DNA of 64,000 bases, taken from NCBI RefSeq assembly GCF_002575655.3, contig NC_053037.3:139635207-139699206 (forward strand). Direction: 5' to 3'. Below are positions 32,957-42,390 of the stretch, in pieces. Every line of letters starts with the position of its first letter. Position 1 is the first letter of the stretch. Origin of the DNA: Aegilops tauschii subsp. strangulata (lineage: Eukaryota; Streptophyta; Magnoliopsida; Poales; Poaceae). The position numbers and the translations under genes are program-made. Below the pieces are notes generated by a model, which worked only from the letters and a program-made list of their open reading frames with translations, did no database searches and was not told the DNA's origin.

Positions 32957-33220
32957 GATGAAATGACATCAACACAAAGATCTGCGAGCAGTGCGGCATG
33001 GCCGTTACCGAATGATTATGGATTGGAATTGGAATGTGCTGATGTTCTTGAGCATCAACTAGAGGTGGCAAGACAACGTGTACATGATTCTGAACGTACA
33101 ATCAACAAGTTGAGACTGGACATGCAGGTATTAGATGCAGGAGTCAAAAAAATGAAACAAGACACTGAGGTAACAACGAAGGAATTGGAGATTTTGCAGA
33201 CTGAAATTTCTGCTATCTAA
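32957..33220 (+). CDS. 5-exon gene of J, exon 5 (coiled coil)
   Basis: Bounded by ACATTTCAG and ending at TAA. Encodes 87 residues: a serine/alanine lead, then a strong coiled coil with regular hydrophobic spacing (LEHQLEVARQRVHDSERTIN, continuing through KKMKQDTEVTTKELEILQ). The complete 184-residue protein has no recognisable enzymatic domain; a DNA-binding or dimerising accessory protein is possible. TnpA-like proteins of other CACTA elements are a comparison worth making, but no similarity is claimed. Intron phases, consensus splice sites and the absence of stops together argue for selection or recent arrival. Confidence 0.72.
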   Translation, partial: DEMTSTQRSASSAAWPLPNDYGLELECADVLEHQLEVARQRVHDSERTINKLRLDMQVLDAGVKKMKQDTEVTTKELEILQTEISAI

Positions 33221-33544
33221 ATCCGGCCAATCCTATTTTCTGAAGAGATTATAGTTCAAATGGTAAGTTATGTTGATGCGCGTCCATGATGTATGAGCTG
33301 TATTTGCCCAGTGTATGTAATTTGCTGTTTGTGTATGCTGTATTATCACTGGTGCCGAACCATAATGCCAAGTGGGTATAATCGGCTGTAATTTCTTTAT
33401 TTTATAGTGTAGGATTATTCTACGTTTCTATGCCTTAGTCTCTTTATTGTATAGTGTATGTTTTTAGAGGTGATAGTATAGAGTAGGATAATTCTTTGAA
33501 TATGCTATATCATTCAAACGGGGGCCAACTCGCCCAAACGTTGT
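33221..33544. other. 3' region of the 5-exon gene
   Basis: T-rich DNA; GTAATTTCTTTATTTTATAG and TCTTTATTGTATAGTGTATG form a short direct repeat. No further coding sequence. Confidence 0.35.
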
Positions 33545-34640
33545 AGTGACCATGGCCCTCCACAGGCCGTACGTTCCATGGGCCATCTACGGTACGGACG
33601 ATCCCTGGCCTTCTGTGGCTGTCGGATTCGTGGGCCTTCTATGGGCTGTCGGATCCGTGGGCCTTATATTGGCTGTCGGATCCATGGGCCTTCCATGGGC
33701 CAGCGGATCCATGGCCTTCTATGGGCCGTCGGGTCAATGGGCCTTCTGTGGGCCGTCGGGTCAATGGGCCTTCTACGGGCCGTTGGGTCAATGGGCCTTG
33801 TACGGGCCGTCTCATCTATGGGCCTTGTACGGGCCGTATAAGGGGTCGTAAACGGGCTAGAGTGGAAATCATATGTTTTATGGGCTTACCATAACGGGCC
33901 GTTAAACGACCGTATTTGATGATGCTATGAAAATGGCCCAACAGATTAACGGGCCACAAACGGGCCGACTGTATCCACGGGCTGAATTTGTCCCACAAGC
34001 AGAACAGGCCTGTAACGGGCCGTAAGTAAACGAATGCTGGAAATGAGCCCAAGAATAAATGGGCCCTGAGAAGGCCGAAAGATAACATGGGCTGAAAACG
34101 GCCCAACAGTATAATGGGCCGTCAATGGGTATAAAGTGATACACTGTTCATCACGAGCCAGTTTTACCACGGGCCGTTAACGGGCCGAGGGTTACTAAGG
34201 GCCTCAGATGGGCCAAAAGACGTCATGGGCCATACATGGGCCGTAAGTTAAAACGGGCTGGAATTATATTGGACGGCCTAGATGACGTTACTCGGCCTAA
34301 TTCGGATAGGCTGTAAACGGGCCCTGGGTTAGCGGGCTGTAAATAGGCTATATGCGAACAGGCCGTTAACAGGCTTGCCGTGGGCTGGCCTGCCACCTTT
34401 TGACCAAGTCAAACGGGCCGGCCTTTTCACAGGAATGGGCCTCTGTTGGGCCGTGCCACGTGTCGACGTATCATAGGCTCTTTGGGTCCAATGAGTGGAT
34501 GACATCTGTCCCAACGGTGAGCCGACACGTGTTTCCTCCAGCCAATGATGATTTTACACGTGGAAAATCCCCATTGGTCGGGGCTGTTAACGGGTTATAG
34601 GATCCAAAACCGGACCCGATAGCTTAACGGCGTTCCGTTA
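33545..34640. repeat. GGGCC-type subterminal repeats of J
   Basis: The phrase ATGGGCCTTCTATGGGCCGT or variants follows in ~30-bp steps from 33,575 to 33,840, then more irregularly (ACGGGCCGTAA, ATGGGCCATA) to 34,400. Such subterminal zones of short repeats are normal in CACTA elements. The left end of J has far fewer of them, so the two sides are unequal. Confidence 0.75.
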
Positions 34641-34881
34641 CGGTGGATGCCATGTGTCGGTCACCCTTGACGAAAGCACTTCTGTGACGCGCGATTTATC
34701 GTCATGGAAGTGGACACTTCCATGATGATAATGTTGGTAATGTCATGGAACACTTCTACGACAGCACAGGTATGACTATCTTGATTCTGTCATAAATTTG
34801 CCATGGATGTACATGCATGACAAAAAACGCGACCTACTGTGACAAACACGTATCATCACGGAAGTGTATTTTTTTGTAGTG
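34641..34881 (-). repeat. Right terminal zone of J
   Basis: Contains repeated TTCCATGACGATAA, CTTCCATGATGATAATG and GTCATGGAACACTTC motifs shared with the left zone, and ends TTTTTTTGTAGTG. TGG follows immediately. Confidence 0.8.
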
Positions 34882-34884
34882 TGG

Positions 34885-34925
34885 ACATGGAGGCGGCGGC
34901 GAAGATCGACGAGCACCAGCCGTAG
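34885..34925 (+). CDS. Alanine-rich coiled-coil protein of L, last part
   Basis: Continuation of the frame interrupted at 7,553. Encodes MEAAAKIDEHQP after the restored aspartate codon and ends at TAG. In its present split state the gene cannot be translated unless the 27-kb element is removed from the transcript. Confidence 0.65.
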
Positions 34926-35204
34926 TAGTACTCTTTGTTTTGTTTAATTAAGAGTGCCTGTCTTTAATTTGTTAGAGTAATGTTTAGGTCAGCTAGCTCT
35001 GTTTAATTGCTGAACTTGCTCAATTAAGAAGTGTGGGTGTGCTGTAGTCTCCTTTGTGTACCTAAATTATACAATGACGTGGATGACCACAGTAACCAGG
35101 GAAATTCGAACCAAATTTTTTGACGTTCAAACTCATCACACATGGGTTAAGCTATCTGAATCGTTTGTGATATTCACATTTCGTACACAGTTCTGAATAA
35201 GGGA
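34926..35204. other. 3' flank of the split gene in L
   Basis: AT-rich DNA with no feature until about 35,160, where similarity to R begins (GTTTGTGATATTCACATTTC). Confidence 0.4.
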
Positions 35205-35350
35205 CCATGTCTGATGACACTTTGCGCGCAAGTTTTTTCACTGAAGCAATTCCAAATTTTCGGCTTTCGCGGAAATATCTACCTCCTCGCCCCCTCCCTC
35301 TTACCAAAAGCCACATTTCCCCTGTTTCCGCCTTCCTTTCCAAGTTGAAA
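35205..35350 (+). promoter_or_regulatory. Conserved promoter block of L (shared with R and M)
   Basis: The sequence from CTTTGCGCGCAAG through GAAATATCTACC to CACATTTCCCCTGTTTCC is nearly identical to 56,205-56,065 of R and recognisably similar to 41,440-41,310 of M, in each case just upstream of a gene. Conservation between otherwise diverged elements suggests a regulatory role. Confidence 0.6.
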
Positions 35351-35474
35351 CCTTTACTCCTTGCTTGCAGCGCCGCCTCCTCACCGGCGACCCTCCTTTA
35401 TGCTGCTCGACCTCGTCTATCCAGGCAGGCAATCCACACCCGACCCCCATCCTCCTCCTCCTTCCACATCCCAC

Positions 35475-35736
35475 ATGCCCCGACTGCTGGCGTGACACCT
35501 TCCACCCAAATCACCGACCCCTCCACCAAATAAGTGCCGCCATAAGCCATGGTGCGCGCAATATAGCCAGGATCTCAAGGAGCATTTGGCAGCGGAGAAG
35601 CAAATCGCGGCTGCACGCTCGGATGAGGTCGCGATGGCTGCCATTCGTGTCGACCCCCAGATCTTGGAGGAGCACCTCGCCGTCGAGGCCACAGTCGACG
35701 CCTCGCGCGCCGACGACACGACGCGGTTTACTGTTT
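35475..35736 (+). pseudogene. Second coiled-coil gene of L, truncated
   Basis: Compared with the R copy (55,934-55,440), the frame starts at ATG 35,475 but codon seven is TGA where R has CGA, a typical CpG decay. The rest is open as far as DASRADDTTRF (EHLAAEKQIAAARSDEVAMA, then ILEEHLAVEATVD) and then runs into the ~245-bp repeat, so the C-terminal part present in R is missing. Function unknown. Confidence 0.6.
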
Positions 35737-36500
35737 GGTTCAGTTCTACAATGCGATGTTCAATTGTTGTGGGTGCATTCTGTTATTGTATACCATGTGA
35801 GAAATAAATTGAATTTGGCTGTACTAAATACATGAGAAACAAATACAATTGTTATATTTCCAAGCATGCTTGGTTTGGTTAATTGTCTGATCTTCTATTA
35901 CGAGTATGTTAGATTGTGCAATGTGGTGCTCAGTTAACGTTTGGTTCATCTGTTGTGGTGTTTATTTAACTATTTGGTTCAATTCTGCAATGCGATGTTC
36001 AATTGTTGTGGGTGCATTCTATTATTGTATACCATGTGAGAAATAAATTGAATTTGGTTGTACTAAATACATGAGAAACAAATACAATTGCTATATCTCC
36101 AAGTTGTTAAGCATGCTTGGTTTGCTTAACTGTCTGATCTTCTATTAGGAGTATGTTATATTGTGCAATGTGGTGCTCAGTTAATGTTTGGTTAATTTGT
36201 TGTGGTGTTTAGTTAACTGCTTGGTTCAATTCTGCAACGCGATGTCCAATGTTCGTGGGTAGAATTTTGTATTGTTGTGCATGTGAGGAATAAATCAAAT
36301 TTGACTGCACTTAATACATGAGAAACATATACAAGTGCTATATTTCCTAGTTCTTAATCATGCTTGGTTTGGATAAATGGGTTTTCCATGTGGCTTCAAT
36401 TAATCTGATGAATCTGCAATGTGCTTATTTTTCATCAACATATTTTACTGATAGCATGCGAACCCTCACTTAACCTGATGACTAACTACCTTATATGTGT
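35737..36500 (+). repeat. ~245-bp tandem repeat of L (three units)
   Basis: GCGATGTTCAATTGTTGTGG or GCGATGTCCAAT starts at 35,753, 35,992 and 36,239 (periods 239 and 247). The last unit runs into a TGTGTTGCAG splice acceptor at 36,505, so the repeats lie in an intron or leader before an exon ATGGGAAGCACTAAGG that is also present in R (37,405, minus). Inverse copies are at 54,742-55,375, 38,884-39,089 and 37,410-37,606. Confidence 0.85.
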
Positions 36501-36576
36501 TGCAGGGAAACAATGGGAAGCACTAAGGTTTACAATCGAGATTTGCACATGCATGGTCCTTTGTCTATAGCACATT

Positions 36577-37010
36577 CACTGGTACAACAAGGTGCCATAC
36601 AAACGGTTTTTAACCCCTTTCCGCGACCGCGTTCAGAACCGTCTCCTAGTGAGTGACTGCAATAGGGGGGTCCTTCCCACACGACCCAGAAACCGTCGGG
36701 GATATGCCCTCCTGGCACACACGCTCGGTAAAATGAGGTCGTGTGCAACCGGCGAGTGACCAAATATGGTTATACGTACAGTAGTGCTAAAAAATACAGT
36801 TATACAGGCGAAATCGTTTCCGATCGTAAGTACATCCCACACAGTCAGTCCCCGCTAAACGTTTTCGTTCGTATATACATCTCACACAGTCACTCCAAGG
36901 AAAACGTTTGCGCAAGGTGGCGTAACGCAAAAAAATTTCAAGAGAATGTCGTGTGTGATTGTTCATTGATCCAACACGGTTTATTCGTAGAAACTATGTG
37001 CGTTGCCTGA
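36577..37010 (-). repeat. Terminus and subterminal repeats of R
   Basis: Contains GTACATCCCACACAGTCAGT, TATACATCTCACACAGTCAC and AAACGTTTTCGTTCG in ~40-bp steps, the same family as 39,270-39,490 in M. Confidence 0.65.
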
Positions 37011-37062
37011 GGTCATCGCCCATGGTGTTTTCTCAATAACCATTTGCAATAGGAAAACCCAA

Positions 37063-37293
37063 TTAGTAGGCTAATTGGCCAATTACCAGGCTAATTGCCC
37101 TATTATTAATAATACATTTACTAAGCCCATTTGCAACTTTAGGCCAGTGCCTGTGGATGATTGACCGTCCATCCTTCGACCTCTTCAGGAACACTTCAAT
37201 ATTGAACCGTGGGTGTTGTATGAAAACTTTCCTCGCCTCCTGACAATAGAGGTGGTTTGAGAGGTAATTATCAGTGAACTGCTTTGGAAAGGC
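37063..37293 (-). pseudogene. B3 DNA-binding domain exon of R, truncated
   Basis: After an acceptor GCTTTCAG the frame reads AFPKQFTDNYLSNHLYCQEA, then EVFLKRSKDGRSIIHRHWPK, which has the strand pattern of a plant B3 domain. B3 domains bind DNA in plant transcription factors. Homology ends after KVA at about 37,150, where a short AATTGGCCAATTA palindromic sequence follows and the frame stops at 37,063. The first exon is 37,405-37,379 (MGSTEVYKM, GT donor, phase 0), matching the ATG exon of L at 36,513. Only about half a B3 domain remains. Confidence 0.6.
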
Positions 37294-37378
37294 CTGAAAG
37301 CAAGGATGTGCATAAGTATCTTCTCTATATTGGAAATGGGGCAAAGGAATAAAAAAGGCAAGGTATAATAGTTAGTAC

Positions 37379-37405
37379 CATCTTGTAAACCTCAGTGCTT
37401 CCCAT
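37379..37405 (-). CDS. First coding exon of the R B3-domain gene
   Basis: ATGGGAAGCACTGAGG following a GGAAACA leader and ending at GT. Joins in phase to the B3 exon at 37,293. The L homologue differs by one base within the first fifteen. Confidence 0.5.
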
Positions 37406-37606
37406 TGTTTCCTTGCAACACATATAAGGTATTTAGTCATCAGGTTAAGCAAGGGTTTGCATGCTATCAATAAAATATGTTGATGATAAATAAGCACATT
37501 CTAGATTCATCTGATTAATTCAAGCCACATGGAAAACCCATTTATCCAAACCAAGCATGATTAAGAACTAGGAAATATAGCACTTGTATATGTTTCTCAT
37601 GTATTA

Positions 37607-38874
37607 GCTAATTCTTTTTAAATAATACATTTTTTAATTAATTTGTATAAATATTACGCCTATATTTTTATTTTCAAAAATAATACACCATCGGCCTGTT
37701 GCACGCTGACTAGGCCTAGTCGGCCCACCACAGGCCGATTGGCTTCCAGTCGACCCGCAGCAAGCCGACTGGGACTAATTGGCTTACTGCGAACTAATTG
37801 CGAACCAATTAGTCCCAGTCGCCTTGCTGCGGGCCGACTGGAAGCCAATCGGCCTGTGGTGGGCCGACTAGTTGCATGTGGCCATTTTTCCTTTTCTGTT
37901 TTTGGTTTTAGTTGTTGTTTTCTATTTATTCTAGCTATCAAATGAATCTGGTTTGTGTTGAAACCTTTTGCATAAATTACTAGCAATATTAACATGCCAC
38001 ATATAAATTTTCATAATTTTTGGAAAACCACATATTTACATTTGTATTTGATAGCTCCTGGTGAATATAGATAGGGTTTAAATTTATTTATCCAAATTGG
38101 ATTTTTTCTATTTTTATAAATATTAAAATATTGAGGAGAATGGTTTAGACATTTTTGTGAAACAATTTGAGGAATTTTTTTGGCTTATGAAACAATATGA
38201 AACAATTTTTGTGAAACAATTTGAGGAACATAAGGCAAAAAAGTATTCTCAAATTGTTTCATAAGCCAAAAAAAATAATTTTCCTCAAATTGTTTCACAA
38301 AAATTGTTTCATATTGTTTCAAATTGTTTCATAAGCCAAAAAAGTATTCTCAAATTGTTTCACATAAAATTTTAAACTATTCTCCTCGATATTTTAACAT
38401 CTATAAATATAAAAAAAATTCAATTTGGATAGATAAATTTAAACCCTATCTATATTCACCAGGAGCTATCTAATACAATTGTAAATATGTGGGTTTCCAA
38501 AAATTATGAAAATTTATATGTGGCTTGTTAATATTGCTAGTAATTTATGCAAAAAGTTTCAACACAAACCAGACTCATTTGATAGATCGAATAAATAGAA
38601 AATAACAACTAAAACCAAAAACAGAAAAACAAAAATGGCCACATGCACCTAGTCGGCCCGCAGCAAGCCGACTGGAACTAATTGGTTCGCAGCAAGCCAA
38701 TTAGTCCCAGTCGGCTTGCTGCGGGCCGACTGGAAGCCAATTGGTCTGCGGTGGGACGACTAGGCCCAGTCATCCTGCAGCAGGCCGATGGTGTATTATT
38801 TTAAAAAATAAAAATATTGGTGTAATATTTATGCAAATTAATTTAAAAAATGTATTATTTAAAAAAAAATTAGC
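37607..38874. mobile_element. Fold-back (Mutator-like) element with 9-bp target duplication
   Basis: The two halves are inverse copies over their full ~600 bp, from GCTAATTCTTTTTAAATAAT inward to a centre near 38,245, with a few percent mismatch and small length differences. CATGTATTA stands at 37,598-37,606 and again at 38,875-38,883. A 9-bp duplication and very long inverse repeats are characteristic of Mutator-superfamily elements. No transposase is present. Removing it restores the ~245-bp repeat of R, as seen intact at 55,020-55,040. Near the ends GGCCGACTGGAAGCCAAT phrases are repeated within each arm. Confidence 0.92.
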
Positions 38875-39089
38875 CATGTATTAAGTGCAGCCAAATTCGA
38901 TTTATTCCTCACATGGTATACAATAACAGAATGCAGTCACAACAATTGAACATGGCATTGCAGAATTGAACCAAGCAGTTAACTAAACACCACAACAAAT
39001 GAACCAAACATTAACTGAGCACCACATTGCACAATATAACATACTCCTAATAGAACATCCAACAGTTAACCAACCAAGCATGCTTAACA

Positions 39090-39640
39090 CACTGGTACGT
39101 GTCGGTCCTAAACAAACGGTTTTTAACCCCTTTCCGCGGTGGCATTTGGAACTGTCGCCATGTGAGTGTGTGCGATAGGGTGTCCTTCCCACATGACCTA
39201 GAAATCGTCGGGGATAGGCCCTCCTGGGACCCAGGCTGGGTTCGTGTGCGATCGGGCGAGGCATCGAAACCCAATCATTTCCGTAGGTATGTACATCCCA
39301 CACGGTAATCCGAGAAAATGATTTCCGTAGGTATGCACATCCCACACGGTGAATCCCAGAAAAACATTTCAGTTCGTATGTATATCACACACAGTTAATC
39401 CAAGGAATACGTTTCCGTTCTTATGTACATCCCACACAGTCAATCCAGGGAAAACGTTTCCGTTCGTACGTACATCCCACACAGTTTTATGTGTAGGGTC
39501 GTGTGTGAAAGGTGTAACTATCACACAGCTCTGCCTTGGTTAACTGTTTGCTTTTATCAACTATATCACACACGATTTGATGAAGAAAACTGTGTGGCAT
39601 TGGGCTATCCATCGCAAGCGCTTTTACTGCTAGAACTGTT
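39090..39640 (+). repeat. Left terminus and ~40-bp subterminal repeats of M
   Basis: GTAYGYACATCCCACACRGT followed by AATCC and a TTTCCGT phrase is repeated about seven times from 39,270 to 39,490. The first 60 bp (AAACGGTTTTTAACCCCTTT) match the end of R. Confidence 0.75.
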
Positions 39641-39852
39641 TGCAAAGGTCCATGACACATTTAGCATGTTTATTAGTTTACAATTAATAATTCCAGTATT
39701 ACGCAAATTTACATTTCATATCGAACAACTGTTTGCCAATTTCATATCAGACACATAAATATATTATAACATCACAGTACGGTAGCTACATGAAAACAGC
39801 ACAGTACAACATATAGCTAGTTCAACTTCATAAGAACAATATATTCATTTCC

Positions 39853-40173
39853 CTAATCGAGATCATCCAGGCTCGTCTTATCCACCTCTGCTTTTAGTTC
39901 AGTAAGAACCTGTTTTGCATGGGCCAACTGGGAAAGTGCCTCCTCCTTCGCCAACACCATCTTAGCAAAGTCTGATTTAAAAAATCTGAGCTCATTCTCC
40001 ACCTTCAACTTTTTATCCCGCATCTTCAAATATTCTTCAGCGTTGACAATAGTTTCTCTAAGCCTACGTCTGTTCTCTTCTTCATACATGCTCCAGAGCT
40101 TCGCTAGGCACATCTTCAAAGACTGTGGCCACTCTTGATAAACCCACTCCAAGTAAGAACACTTCCATTCATT
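39853..40173 (-). CDS. GRF zinc finger/coiled-coil protein of M, exon 3
   Basis: Starts after ATTATAG and ends at TAG. It supplies the second half of the zinc finger, NEWKCSYLEWVYQEWP, with C74 as the expected fourth metal ligand and the Y-x-x-W pattern typical of GRF fingers. A coiled coil then follows to the end (about residues 90-170; KKLKVENELRFFKSDFAK, then EALSQLAHAKQVLTELK). The assembled protein is 175 residues over three exons with all junctions in phase 0. GRF fingers bind single-stranded DNA or act in protein contacts in known repair proteins; small grass GRF proteins have no assigned role. This gene appears intact. Confidence 0.75.
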   Translation of the reverse strand, partial: NEWKCSYLEWVYQEWPQSLKMCLAKLWSMYEEENRRRLRETIVNAEEYLKMRDKKLKVENELRFFKSDFAKMVLAKEEALSQLAHAKQVLTELKAEVDKTSLDDLD

Positions 40174-40387
40174 CTATAATATTTAAAACTAGATCAGTAA
40201 CAATTGTAGGGGAAATGGGTTTATAGCAACATAGAAAATCACCAATGCTTATTTTGAAAAACTGAAGGAACATGTTAATTATGACATATCTTCTCAAAAA
40301 GATCAATGTGCAAATGAAATAATTGGTACTGAGACAACAACCAAATTCTGGAACATCAGAAGCTATATATAATTAACTACAATGACG

Positions 40388-40801
40388 CTACAAGTTCTTA
40401 CTCATGTACAATAAATAACAAATTGAACATTTTATGAGGAAGGTAAATATAACTGCAACAGCATAGCGGCAGTGTTTGGATGACAGCAAATTGATACTAA
40501 CAGGTGTGTACATGCACAAATTTAGTAACATATAACTAATAGCACTAAGGCCGCCCACTATGTATGCCAAAACTGGGGTAAAGACAACTGTTGCTACATC
40601 TCGCACCGGTGCCCTGCACTGGCGAGCCGATGCAGCGGGAAAAAAATCAGGGACCCGGACTCCGGAGCACGTAGTTGCTACGATGCCCAGTTCCTTCATG
40701 CCATAAAGATTTAGTATTTTACTGCTTGGCTGCTCGGATGTGTGGACCAAAGTTGGCTGCACAAACTGCTGAAGCGGTGCCAAATAATTTTCTAATGGCA
40801 C
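40388..40801 (-). other. Open frame with hydrophobic segments in the GRF gene's last intron
   Basis: About 137 codons, open, with a cysteine/arginine part (ARQCRAPVRDVATVVFTP) and two hydrophobic stretches (AYIVGGLSAISYMLLNL; AVIFTFLIKCSICYLLY) that could span a membrane. A CTTCAG acceptor at about 40,760 would join exon 2 in phase 0, giving an alternative product without the last zinc ligand. It might be an alternative last exon or a relic. Confidence 0.35.
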
Positions 40802-40957
40802 CGCTGATGAGATGGCAACAATTTAAGATACTAGGTACAAACTGTGACATTGTCTTAGGATGCGTTTGGTTGAAGGTGTGGTATGAATGGGTTGGGATCG
40901 TGACAGTGTCTGAATCACATCTAACAAATGATTTGTAACAACGAAAGAGGGTCTAAC

Positions 40958-41101
40958 CTTCTCTGCACATGCCAGAAACTTCCTCCCACTGTCCACAAAA
41001 TCAAACGCAACTAGCTTCATGCATGGAGATTGATGGTGACAACAAGTAGATAGATCTTCAGCCACCCCGCTCCATTCGTTGCCACTGATGGTCCTAGGGA
41101 G
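40958..41101 (-). CDS. GRF zinc finger protein of M, exon 2
   Basis: Bounded by CTCTTTTAG and AAG|GTTAGA; 144 nt, phase 0. Encodes the first half of the finger: CCHHQSPCMKLVAFDFVDSG then RKFLACAEK (residues 41-69), with the G-R-x-F-x-x-C signature of GRF fingers. The following intron is 784 bp. Confidence 0.75.
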
Positions 41102-41189
41102 CTAAAAGAGGAAGAAGTGACTCAAATCGACCGTCGGGTAAGAATCCTTCATTCCAAGCCATAGCCCGAGAGAGAGAAGAGAGGCATAC

Positions 41190-41252
41190 CCGGGTGGTGA
41201 AGGAGTCGTCACCGAAGGAGGAACCACTAGAGAGGTCTTTGAAGAAGACCAT
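41190..41252 (-). CDS. GRF zinc finger protein of M, exon 1
   Basis: ATG in a strong context (GTCGCCATGG) encodes MVFFKDLSSGSSFGDDSFTT and an arginine, then a GTATGC donor. The ATG lies about 150 bp after the AAATATCTACC block shared with L and R. The intron is 88 bp. Confidence 0.7.
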
Positions 41253-41480
41253 GGCGACCCCGGCGGTAGGATGCGAGACGGCGAGAGCGAGGAAGCGACT
41301 ATAGGTTAGCAAGGAAGGAAGGAAGGAGGAAATAGGGGAAATGTGACTTGTGGTCGAGGAGAAAAGGGGGTGGGGAAGGGGGCAGGGGTAGATATTTTGG
41401 TGGTAGGCCAACATTTTGGAAATGTGGAGGGAAACTTTGCGCGCGGTGCCGCCGGACCATTCACTTTGAATGATTATGTG
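41253..41480 (-). promoter_or_regulatory. Conserved promoter block of M
   Basis: On the minus strand GCGCGCAAAGTTTCC, AAAATATCTACCCC and CACATTTCCCCTATTTCC occur in the same order and similar spacing as in L (35,205) and R (56,205). A pyrimidine-rich leader with CTTCCTTCCTTCC follows. Confidence 0.55.
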
Positions 41481-41917
41481 CATCGCAAACGATTCTTATG
41501 CTCTACGCGCATGGGATGAGTTTGATAATTCAAATTTTGGTGGAAATTTCCCCTGGTACGTCATTGCATAATTTAACATTGCTTGCTAATTTGGGCACAC
41601 AAAAGAGCGTACAGTAGACATACCACACTTACTGAATCGAGCAATTTTAGTAATTAAACAGAGCCAGTTGACCTAAACATTGCTCTAACAAAAGACCAGC
41701 ATTAAAAACAAAGCCTAAGTACGCATAATTTTAACAAATCCTCCGCCGCGCCGGCCTATGCATCACCGGTGTGAGATGAGACGTCGATGACTTGTCCTGG
41801 CGACGTGCCGCCTTTGGTGGACTTCGCGTCCCCCCTGCTGAAGTCGACCGCGTCCTCGTCCTCGGCGCCGCCCTCAAGGTTGTAGTACTCGTAGTAGTGG
41901 CTGCGCTAGAGCTCGCG

Positions 41918-42390
41918 TTAGTACTCCACCGCCGATTCCTCGACGGACAGACTCTTCTCTACCTCGACCTCGACCACGCGCAACTCCTCCTCCTGGTGCT
42001 CCTCGATCTCCGCCTCCTCCTGCAACTCCACCTCCCGCTCGGCGACCTCATGAGGAAGCAGGTGCTCCATGGCCACCGCCGCCTTTTCAGACGTGGGTTG
42101 CATGCTGGAGTCCGAGGTGGCCTGGAATATCTTGGTGTGTGCATCCTTGATCTTGGCGTGGATGGCCTCGACCGGGCCAGGGCGACATCGGCGGCACGGA
42201 CGGCAGCTCGAGCGCTCTCGGCGTTTGCAGCCGCCATCGCAGCAGCTGCTGCAGCTGCCCTGTCGGCTGCCGCAGACACCCTCTCGGCGGAAGCGGCCAC
42301 GCTCAATGCGGATGCGGCGGCACTCTCGGCATAGGTGGCCGCGCTCTCGGCGCAAGCGGCGGCGCTCGGGGGGTGGGGGGACGCGGCCAT
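41918..42390 (-). pseudogene. Alanine-rich coiled-coil gene of M, frameshifted
   Basis: Starts MAASPHPPSAAACAESAATY and continues as an alanine-rich heptad region (SAERVSAAADRAAAAAAAMA). Near 42,173 the protein-like reading moves to another frame: PVEAIHAKIKDAHTKIFQAT, then an acidic C-terminus rich in E and V. It lies directly downstream of the array in the same relation as the 6,980 gene of L. One indel is enough to explain the break. Function unknown; the composition suggests a long helical protein. Confidence 0.5.

Larger units (their letters stand above)
7554..34881. mobile_element. Element J: 27.3-kb CACTA transposon carrying gene copies
   Basis: The left end reads CACTACAAAAAAAAGACAC and the right end is the inverse of CACTACAAAAAAATACAC; both continue with TCCGTGA, so the terminal inverted repeat is about 25 bp with few mismatches. 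The 3-bp target duplication TGG is at 7,551-7,553 and 34,882-34,884. Both subterminal zones carry short repeats such as TTCYATGACGATAA. Excision in silico reforms the alanine-rich reading frame of L. The interior holds several decayed gene copies, one apparently intact 5-exon gene, many MITEs and Helitron-like insertions. No transposase (TNP2-type) is recognisable, so mobility must have depended on another element. Confidence 0.88.
2296..36576 (+). mobile_element. Element L: outer CACTA-like unit, interrupted by J and cut by R
   Basis: The block is recognised by colinearity with M and R. Positions 2,296-2,400, read on the minus strand, match 53,815-53,905 in the subterminal zone of M (shared GCAAGCGTTTGCCC and TCGGATGGATCAACTGTATG). 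The order then matches M in inverse orientation: coiled-coil gene, ~500-bp array, alanine-rich gene, promoter block, second gene. The left terminus is not found and must lie left of 2,296; the right part is cut at 36,576 where the CACTGGTAC end of R begins. J (7,554-34,881) is a secondary insertion. No transposase is visible, so L looks non-autonomous. Confidence 0.6.

Noticed and set aside
41094..41483. 129-codon minus-strand frame read straight through
   Set aside because: Its middle (MVFFKDLSSGSSFGDDSFTT) is exon 1 of the GRF gene, but the frame upstream is leader and the part after TTR is intron, as shown by the in-phase joins.
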